A stretch of DNA of 64,000 nucleotides. Source: an uncultured Bacteroidales bacterium (lineage in GTDB: Bacteria > Bacteroidota > Bacteroidia > Bacteroidales > Bacteroidaceae). Positions 58,337-64,000 of this stretch are shown here, piece after piece. Below the pieces are notes generated by a model, which was not told the DNA's origin, searched no databases, and saw only the letters and a list, made by a program, of their open reading frames with translations. A program made the position numbers and the translations under genes. The DNA lies in the NCBI GenBank assembly GCA_902788315.1, contig CADAJS010000018.1:1-64000 (forward strand). Direction: 5' to 3'. Position 1 is the stretch's first letter; each line of letters opens with the position of its first letter.

Positions 58337-59003
58337 TGTTGTTCCAGTTGTTACCGGCATCGCCAATCTTCAGGCCTGGGTATGCTCCCTTGGCATCGGC
58401 ATCCTCCTGACGGTTGTAGATCAGTCGCTTGCCCTGCTTGCCCATTCCCTTGAGGAAGCAGCTGTCGGGGGCGTTGCACTCCATCACCTGAATGATGCTA
58501 CCCGAGCGCGTGGTGTTGGGCACGGCAATGATTTCGAATGTGTCGCCCTGCGAGAAGGGAATGTAGCGCATGGAGTCGGCCACAAAACCTTCGCCATAGA
58601 GCGAGTCGATCAGCGACGTCCAGATGGTGTCGCGGCGGAAGTCCTCCAGCCCGTTTTCCTTGATGGCCTTCTCGTCGCCACTGTTCACGATGGCGGCTGC
58701 CGAGGCCTCGGTGAGACCTTTCTCCAACTGCTCATCGCTGAGCACACCCTGCTTCTTGATCACGGGCAGCTTGCCATTCTTCACGAAATTGATGAGCTCG
58801 TTCCAGTCGGAGCAGTACATACCGTCGTGCTGTGCCTTGTAAGCCTCCTCGGCATAACGGATTTCAATCAGGCGGGCTTTCACGACTGCCTCGCGGCTCG
58901 CCACCTCTGCATCAAAGTTTTGGGTGTCGCGAATACTACGGATGCAGATGAAGAGCAAACCCAGTGCGCAGACCGCCAAAACAGCATTTATTACCTTTTT
59001 CAT
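58317..59003 (-). CDS. Conserved anchored protein of Bacteroidales
   Basis: 228 residues. One N-terminal membrane helix (KVINAVLAVCALGLLFICI) is followed by a charged helix (EAVVKARLIEIRYAEEAYKA) and a soluble, probably periplasmic domain. The C-terminus GLKIGDAGNNWNNNAGNWE ends in the NNNAGNWE signature that I associate with a conserved Bacteroidales family next to DUF3822 and rsmD. The layout (short tail, hydrophobic helix, long helix, globular part) resembles pseudopilins but there is no prepilin site. Function is unknown. A TACTTTTG box precedes it at 59040. Confidence 0.8.
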   Translation of the reverse strand: MKKVINAVLAVCALGLLFICIRSIRDTQNFDAEVASREAVVKARLIEIRYAEEAYKAQHDGMYCSDWNELINFVKNGKLPVIKKQGVLSDEQLEKGLTEASAAAIVNSGDEKAIKENGLEDFRRDTIWTSLIDSLYGEGFVADSMRYIPFSQGDTFEIIAVPNTTRSGSIIQVMECNAPDSCFLKGMGKQGKRLIYNRQEDADAKGAYPGLKIGDAGNNWNNNAGNWE

Positions 59004-59039
59004 AACGCTATTTGTGATTTATTTTGTAAATTCGCAACG

Positions 59040-59047
59040 CAAAAGTA
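59040..59047 (-). promoter_or_regulatory. -7 element TACTTTTG of the anchored-protein gene
   Basis: Full TAnnTTTG match on the minus strand, 36 nt before the start at 59003. No TTTG at the right distance was seen in the A/T-rich sequence upstream. Confidence 0.5.
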
Positions 59048-59099
59048 AAATAAATAATTCAAATAACCGCCCTTTTCGGCCACTTTTTGCAAAAGAAAT

Positions 59100-60599
59100 A
59101 TGATAACGGACGATTTGGAAGCCCTAATGAGGCAAAATTTTGCCCTTTCACCCACTTCGGAGCAAGAAACTGTGCTCCATATGTGGTGTGATTTTCTACT
59201 TTCGCGTTCGACCGATGATGAAGTCTTCCTTCTTTCGGGTTATGCGGGTACCGGAAAGACATCTTTGGTGGCTGCATTGGTGAAAACGATGCGTCAGTTG
59301 CAACAGCCCGTCATGCTCATGGCACCCACCGGAAGGGCGGCTAAGGTGTTCTCTCTCTATGCCGATACGCCGGCCTATACCATCCATCGCCGCATCTATC
59401 GGCAGAAGTCGCTCTCGGAGATGGACCATTTCCAGCAGAACGTGAACCTGCATCGCCACATGCTCTTCCTCGTGGACGAGGCGTCGATGATTGCCAACGA
59501 GGGCCTCTCCGGGTCGATGTTTGGCACAGGACGCCTCCTGGACGACCTGATTCACTATGTCTATTCCGGTGAGGGTTGCCGGCTGATGCTCGTGGGCGAT
59601 ACGGCCCAGCTTCCACCCGTGGGCGAGGAGGAGAGTCCCGCACTGTGCCGCGAGGTGCTCGAGGGATACAACTTGCAGGTTCACGAGGCTCGTCTTACTC
59701 AGGTGGTGCGACAGCTGGACGGCTCGGGCATCCTCTGGAATGCCACCCGCCTGCGTCAGCTTATCGACGAGTACGACATCTTCGAGTTTCCCCGTCTGCG
59801 CCTGCAGGACTTCCCCGACATCCAGGTGATGCCGGGCAGCGAGCTTATCGAGGCGTTGGAGGACAGCTATTATCAGTGTGGTCGCGACGACACCATCATT
59901 GTCACACGCACCAACCGGCGGGCCAATATCTTTAATCAGGGTGTGCGTGCACGTATTCTGGACTATGAAGAGGAGCTGAGCAGCGGCGACTATGTCATGG
60001 TGGCCAAGAACAACTATTACTGGACAGAGCGCAACCGCGAGCCGGACACCGCCCTCTCCGCAGGCGATGGGATGGGGGAGAAGCAGGAGTCGATGCCCTT
60101 CATCGCCAATGGTGATGTAGCCGTCGTCCTGCGTGTGAGCCATGAGCGTTCGTTCTATGGTTTCCGCTTTGCCGATGCCACCCTGCGCTTCCCCGACTAT
60201 GGCAACCGTGAGATGGATGTCACCGTCCTGCTGGACACGCTGCACAGCGAGGCACCTGCCCTCACCCGTGAGCAACAGGAAGAGCTCTTCCGACAGGTGT
60301 GGGACGACTATCCCGAGATACGCAACAAGAGGGACCGCTTCAAGAAGATACGCGAAGATTCCTACTACAACGCCTTGCAAATAAAATATGCCTACGCCGT
60401 CACCTGCCACAAGGCGCAGGGAGGACAGTGGAGCCGAGTGTTCATCGACCAGGGATACGTCACCGAGGAGATGCTCTCGCCCGACTATTTCCGCTGGCTC
60501 TATACGGCGCTCACGCGTGCTACCGAACGTGTCTATCTCATCAATTGGCCGTCAAGCCAGGTGGAGGGTGAAGAGGGCTCGTCTGATAGTTACGTGTAA
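59100..60599 (+). CDS. RecD-like ATP-dependent DNA helicase
   Basis: 499 residues of helicase superfamily 1B. Motifs: Walker A LLSGYAGTGKTSLVAAL, MAPTGRAAKV (Ia), LFLVDEASM (Walker B, II), LMLVGDTAQLPPVG (III), TRTNRRAN, VTCHKAQGGQW (V) and WLYTALTRATERVYLI (VI). It is a compact stand-alone protein without RecB or RecC partners, as in Bacteroidales, probably for DNA repair or recombination with 5'-3' translocation. It is divergent from the anchored-protein / DUF3822 / rsmD set, a frequent arrangement. The N-terminal region is short (about 35 residues). Confidence 0.92.
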   Translation: MITDDLEALMRQNFALSPTSEQETVLHMWCDFLLSRSTDDEVFLLSGYAGTGKTSLVAALVKTMRQLQQPVMLMAPTGRAAKVFSLYADTPAYTIHRRIYRQKSLSEMDHFQQNVNLHRHMLFLVDEASMIANEGLSGSMFGTGRLLDDLIHYVYSGEGCRLMLVGDTAQLPPVGEEESPALCREVLEGYNLQVHEARLTQVVRQLDGSGILWNATRLRQLIDEYDIFEFPRLRLQDFPDIQVMPGSELIEALEDSYYQCGRDDTIIVTRTNRRANIFNQGVRARILDYEEELSSGDYVMVAKNNYYWTERNREPDTALSAGDGMGEKQESMPFIANGDVAVVLRVSHERSFYGFRFADATLRFPDYGNREMDVTVLLDTLHSEAPALTREQQEELFRQVWDDYPEIRNKRDRFKKIREDSYYNALQIKYAYAVTCHKAQGGQWSRVFIDQGYVTEEMLSPDYFRWLYTALTRATERVYLINWPSSQVEGEEGSSDSYV

Positions 60600-60660
60600 G
60601 TTCGCCCAACCCCTCTTAAGGAAACTTCGTGAGGAAATTAATGAAAAATGAGTAACAAAA

Positions 60661-60692
60661 TTTGCTCATGTGCATTCTTATTTGTAATTTCG
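60661..60692 (+). promoter_or_regulatory. Promoter of the fasciclin gene
   Basis: TTTG at 60661-60664, a 20-nt spacer and TAATTTCG at 60685-60692, one mismatch to TAnnTTTG. The leader would be about 65-70 nt to the start at 60762. Confidence 0.75.
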
Positions 60693-60761
60693 CACTCGAA
60701 AGGGCTATCATGTGCGACATAATGTCGCATTTTGGAAGACAAAACTAACAAACTACATATT

Positions 60762-62867
60762 ATGAGACGAATCTTATCTGTCGTGTCGGCATGCATGCTT
60801 CTCCTGACCTCCTGTCATGAGAAGGTGGATACGTCGGCACGCTATGTGTTCAAGGACAACACGGTGATGAGCTATCTGGAGAAGTATTCCGATGTGTACG
60901 GCGAGTACGTGAATATCCTTTATCATGTGCCGGTGAGCATCGCCAGTGCCACCACGTTGGGACAGTTGTTGGCAGCACGTGGCCATTATACCGTGTTTGC
61001 TCCCACCAACGAGGCCATCTATGCCTATCTGGACTCGCTGGTGGCCGACGAACTGATTCCCGAACCGTCATGGGATGCCTTTGCCGATACGACGAAGCGC
61101 GACTCCATCTACAAGGTGATTGCCTATAACAGCATCATCGACAGTGGCGATGCCGACGCTGCCTATGGCACGTACAACTTTCCCATTACGCAGGGTGGCG
61201 AGATTCCCATTCCCAACATGAGCGACCGCAAGTTGCCCATCTATTATGGGCCGACAAACGACTCCATCTTCATCTTCAGCAAGTACCCCGTGAGCCCGCG
61301 CAACCGCGATATCATGGTGCTCAACGGCATCATCCACCAGATGGAGGGAGTCATCGCTCCGAAGAACATCACGGCGGCCGTCTATCTGCAGGATATCATC
61401 GACAAGCAGAAGGAGGGATTCCTCGTCATGGCACGCGCCATTCAGGCCTGCGGCTTGAAGGACACGCTGGACAAAATCCGCGACGAGGTGTACGAGGAGA
61501 AGTATAAGCGCGGTGACATACCTGATATTCCGGACATGCAATCAAGGGGCGTGGACTTTGCGGCATGCTATGCCCCCGAGCACCGCAAGTACGGTTTCAC
61601 CATCTTTGCCGAGACCGATGACTTCTGGCGCAGCGAGGGACTCGACCCCACGGCGCCCGACCTTCTGGAGAAGCTCGTACAGTGGATTCAGGACAACCAC
61701 CAGTATTCCGAGGAGGATGTCTTCACCACTGATAATAACTATACCGAGGAGCAGAACCTGCTCTATCAGTGGACCACCTACCACATCCTGCCGCAGCGTA
61801 TGGCGGCCGACAAGCTCGTGAGCCATTTCAACGAAATCGGTTACAACCCCAGCCATCCGGGCTCCCTTTCCATTGCCATCTATGAACTCTATACTACCAT
61901 GGGGCCGCGCCGTCTGATGAAACTCTATGAGAGCAAGGAGAGCAATGGTGTTTATATCAACCGCTTCCCCGTTCTGGACAATGGGCGTAAGGGCACCTAC
62001 CACGAGATCTCCTGCGATGACGACAAGGTGGGATGCCGCGTGGGTAACGATGACGAACGCGCCATCCTGAGCGACATCGTGAACTGTAACATTTATCCTA
62101 TCGACCGTCCGCTGTCCTATGATGATGCCACTCGCAACAATCTGATGCGCCAGCGCTTGCGCTTCGATGCACAGACACTTTTCCCCGAGTGTGTCAACAA
62201 TGACATCCGACTCAATGGCAGTGCCGATGCCAGACGTAAGTACGTCTATGCTCCCAGCGACGATGTGTATCGATACTTTGAGAATTTGTGGCAGGGCAAC
62301 GAGACATATACGGCCGTCATCGACTATTCCGGCGGTAATCCCAGCATGAATGCCGACGAAATCAAGTCCGGCGGTCGCTATGACGTGACCATCAAGTTGC
62401 CGCCCGTGCCCAAGCGTGGCACCTACGAACTGCGCTACGCCTGTCTGAACAGAACGTATCGTGGCGTCTGTCAGGTCTATCTGGGCACCGACCGTGTGAA
62501 CCGTACCGTGACAGGTATTCCCATTGACATGACCAAGGACCTCTGGGGTCTGGACTCGGGCTACGAGCGCGATTCGGAAGACCAGGATTATAATGCCGAG
62601 GTGGACAAACGCATGCGCAGCTTGGGTTACATGAAGGGATGTATGTCTTACGCGCCCTCGGGGAATGCGTCACAGGCCATGCGTATCAATTCTACCTATT
62701 CCTGCATGCGCCAGATTGTCGTGCGCAAGACTATGGACCCCAGCGAGACCTACTACCTGAGCTTCAAGAATGTGCTGGACTATTTCAAGGAACTCTATAT
62801 CGACTACTTTGAACTCTGTGCCAAGGAGGTTTATGACAATCCTGTAGAGCCCGAGGATATCTGGTAA
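60762..62867 (+). CDS. Fasciclin-domain lipoprotein
   Basis: 701 residues from MRRILSVVSACMLLLTSCHE (lipobox LTSC) at 60762; the frame opens at 60732 but the added residues precede the signal. A fasciclin (FAS1) domain occupies about 35-210, with the characteristic LLAARGHYTVFAPTNEAIYAYLDSL and DIMVLNGIIHQMEGVI. A second, weaker one may follow (about 230-400). The rest is a beta-rich C-terminal part (YTAVIDYSGGNPSMNADEI, RGTYELRYACLNRTYRGVCQ). Such lipoproteins often accompany SusC/SusD genes and are thought to bind glycans or other cells; no SusC/D pair is visible here. Confidence 0.85.
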   Translation: MRRILSVVSACMLLLTSCHEKVDTSARYVFKDNTVMSYLEKYSDVYGEYVNILYHVPVSIASATTLGQLLAARGHYTVFAPTNEAIYAYLDSLVADELIPEPSWDAFADTTKRDSIYKVIAYNSIIDSGDADAAYGTYNFPITQGGEIPIPNMSDRKLPIYYGPTNDSIFIFSKYPVSPRNRDIMVLNGIIHQMEGVIAPKNITAAVYLQDIIDKQKEGFLVMARAIQACGLKDTLDKIRDEVYEEKYKRGDIPDIPDMQSRGVDFAACYAPEHRKYGFTIFAETDDFWRSEGLDPTAPDLLEKLVQWIQDNHQYSEEDVFTTDNNYTEEQNLLYQWTTYHILPQRMAADKLVSHFNEIGYNPSHPGSLSIAIYELYTTMGPRRLMKLYESKESNGVYINRFPVLDNGRKGTYHEISCDDDKVGCRVGNDDERAILSDIVNCNIYPIDRPLSYDDATRNNLMRQRLRFDAQTLFPECVNNDIRLNGSADARRKYVYAPSDDVYRYFENLWQGNETYTAVIDYSGGNPSMNADEIKSGGRYDVTIKLPPVPKRGTYELRYACLNRTYRGVCQVYLGTDRVNRTVTGIPIDMTKDLWGLDSGYERDSEDQDYNAEVDKRMRSLGYMKGCMSYAPSGNASQAMRINSTYSCMRQIVVRKTMDPSETYYLSFKNVLDYFKELYIDYFELCAKEVYDNPVEPEDIW

Positions 62868-62908
62868 GTTTCTTTTGAGATAAGGTTGAGTACATTCCCC
62901 CCTTATAA

Positions 62909-62950
62909 ATAGAGAGAGCCGCACAAGTGAATGTGCGGCTCTCTCTCTAT
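62909..62950. terminator. Bidirectional terminator
   Basis: AGAGAGAGCCGCAC pairs perfectly with GTGCGGCTCTCTCT over an 8-nt loop. It lies between the converging stops at 62867 and 62970. Confidence 0.85.
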
Positions 62951-62969
62951 TCCCTAATCTCTAATCCAA

Positions 62970-64000
62970 TTAATCAATCTTCACCTTGGCATACGGCTTG
63001 ATGACCACGGGGCCTACGAGTCCGGCAGGTTGCAGGGGATCGTCGCCGTTCCAGTGGCGCCAGGCCACGAAGGTGGTGCGACCCGACGTGCGGTTCTCGG
63101 GATGCTGCATCCACTCGGGCCACTCAGCATAGCGAATGCCCCTCTGCTCGAAGTCGCGCGGCAGACGCTCGTCGCCGATCAGGCGGTTGATCCACTGGTT
63201 CGTGACGCGCACTTCGATGGTGTTCACTCCTGCCTGCACGGCCTTGGTGATGTCCTTGCTGTAGGGTGCGTTCCAGAGGATGCCCATGTCTATGTCGTTT
63301 ATGTAAAGTTCGGCAATGACATATACCTGACCCAGACGCAGCTCGAGCATGAGGTCATCGTTCAGATAGTCTTCGGGTATAGTGAAGGCACTCTTATAGA
63401 TGGCTGTACCGCTGAAGTACTTCACGTCTGGTTCCTCCACTTCGCTCAGCGATACGAGCTTTGGCAACTGGATGTCCCATTCGCGGCCCCACTTCTGGTT
63501 GAGGTGCACCTCCCAGCTGCCATCGAGAGCGATGGGTGCGGGCACATCCTCGACATGCGCCTGGAGTGTGTGGCCCTGCGCATCGGTGAGCGCCACTTCG
63601 CCCGGAGCAGGCGTCAGCCAGTAGGGTTCTCCGTCCTCGATGATTACGCGCGGCTCGTCCTTGTGTCCCGTCAGGTTGACCGTCTGTGCGTCGGTAAAGT
63701 ACTTGTCGTAGATTTCCCCGCCTACCACATATTTAAGGTGCAGCCTGGGCTCGCCCATGGATTCTGCGAGTGGGCCGAAGGGCGCCTTCACCTCCTCTGC
63801 GTTGAAAATGTATTGGCCCGCCTCTGTCTTCTGTGTCACAAGGTTGGTGACATCGGTGGACTGCGGTGCCCGTTCGTAGTTGAAGGCTGTGGGAATGTGA
63901 CCGTAGAAGGCGGCCACGATGCAGAGGTCGCCCGTTTCTCCCGGCTGCGGCAGTTCCAGACGATGGCTCTCGGGCACGTTGATTGTGTGTACTTTCCCGC
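62970..64000 (-). CDS. GH106-like alpha-L-rhamnosidase, 3' part (runs off window)
   Basis: About 343 C-terminal residues. The frame stays open to the window edge (GKVHTINVPESHRLEL), and the GTG at 63977 is not a real start. DGSWEVHLNQKWGREWDIQLP, ALYK-type YKSAFTIPEDYLNDD, AELYINDIDMGILWNAPYSK, VNTIEVRVTNQWINRLIGDE and the end PLQPAGLVGPVVIKPY are the C-terminal galactose-binding-like sandwich of GH106-type rhamnosidases. Identification rests on this domain only, since the catalytic barrel lies outside. It would complement the GH78 enzyme at 32148 in removing rhamnose. Confidence 0.75.
   Translation of the reverse strand, partial: GKVHTINVPESHRLELPQPGETGDLCIVAAFYGHIPTAFNYERAPQSTDVTNLVTQKTEAGQYIFNAEEVKAPFGPLAESMGEPRLHLKYVVGGEIYDKYFTDAQTVNLTGHKDEPRVIIEDGEPYWLTPAPGEVALTDAQGHTLQAHVEDVPAPIALDGSWEVHLNQKWGREWDIQLPKLVSLSEVEEPDVKYFSGTAIYKSAFTIPEDYLNDDLMLELRLGQVYVIAELYINDIDMGILWNAPYSKDITKAVQAGVNTIEVRVTNQWINRLIGDERLPRDFEQRGIRYAEWPEWMQHPENRTSGRTTFVAWRHWNGDDPLQPAGLVGPVVIKPYAKVKID

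Noticed and set aside
60762..64000. SusC/SusD-based polysaccharide utilisation locus
   Set aside because: Fasciclin lipoprotein and glycosidase genes are present, but no SusC or SusD gene is visible in the window.

Overview
The window is GC-rich chromosomal DNA of a Bacteroidales bacterium, most likely a Prevotella-like (Prevotellaceae) species. The evidence is: promoters of the Bacteroidota type (TTTG, 19-20 nt, TAnnTTTG); transmembrane regulators with TPR sensor parts and LuxR-like helix-turn-helix ends; many Bacteroidota glycan-degrading enzymes (GH3, GH33, GH43, GH78, GH92, a GH106-like enzyme and a GH71/99-like protein); a secreted C10 (streptopain-type) protease; the cluster RecD-like helicase / conserved anchored protein / DUF3822 / rsmD; and ATGAATT-type intergenic repeats. 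No rRNA, tRNA, insertion sequence, phage or CRISPR array was seen.

Layout. 1-3.8 kb: a frameshifted outer-membrane barrel gene and a divergent pair, a TPR/HTH transmembrane regulator and a beta-propeller lipoprotein. 3.8-8.6 kb (minus): GH71/99-like protein, NhaA antiporter, sugar-kinase-like phosphotransferase. 8.9-15.8 kb (minus): six closely spaced genes led by a second TPR/HTH regulator and ending in a C10 protease, nearly all predicted to be exported or membrane-bound. This is the best candidate for an uncharacterised functional unit. 16.2-25.4 kb (minus): macroglobulin-like surface protein, FdtA-type sugar isomerase, LolE/FtsX-type permease, rbfA, a secreted bleomycin-hydrolase-type aminopeptidase and RNase R. 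25.5-31.7 kb (plus): rfbC-rfbD-rfbA (dTDP-rhamnose synthesis without rfbB), GH43, an old-yellow-enzyme-family oxidoreductase and an SDR. 31.7-36.1 kb (minus): a possible tiny smalltalk-like peptide, GH78 rhamnosidase and a histidine acid phosphatase/phytase. 36.9-45.2 kb (plus): anaerobic ribonucleotide reductase nrdD-nrdG, an acyltransferase, GH3, a patch of gene debris (AraC and GLUG-type fragments) and an FAD oxidoreductase. 45.3-49.7 kb (minus): GH92 and a 7TM-HD phosphohydrolase. 49.7-52.6 kb (plus): gltX and waaA. The right end carries an M28 peptidase, a GH33 sialidase with a propeller protein, rsmD/DUF3822/anchored protein, a RecD-like helicase, a fasciclin lipoprotein and the 3' part of a GH106-like rhamnosidase that leaves the window.

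The most unusual signal lies between the genes. At least seven loci carry short palindromes on a 22-bp or 44-bp period. The stem sequences differ between loci while base pairing is kept. One of these elements runs into the end of rsmD. Heptamer ATGAATT repeats supply start codons of several unrelated genes. A composite element built on a 9-bp minisatellite recurs at four loci. A complete 31-bp promoter, spacer included, is nearly identical in front of rnr and the phytase gene, with a decayed third copy nearby. A 40-bp exact copy of the C10 protease signal-peptide sequence lies just behind that gene. These features point to a genome shaped by small non-coding repeat families.
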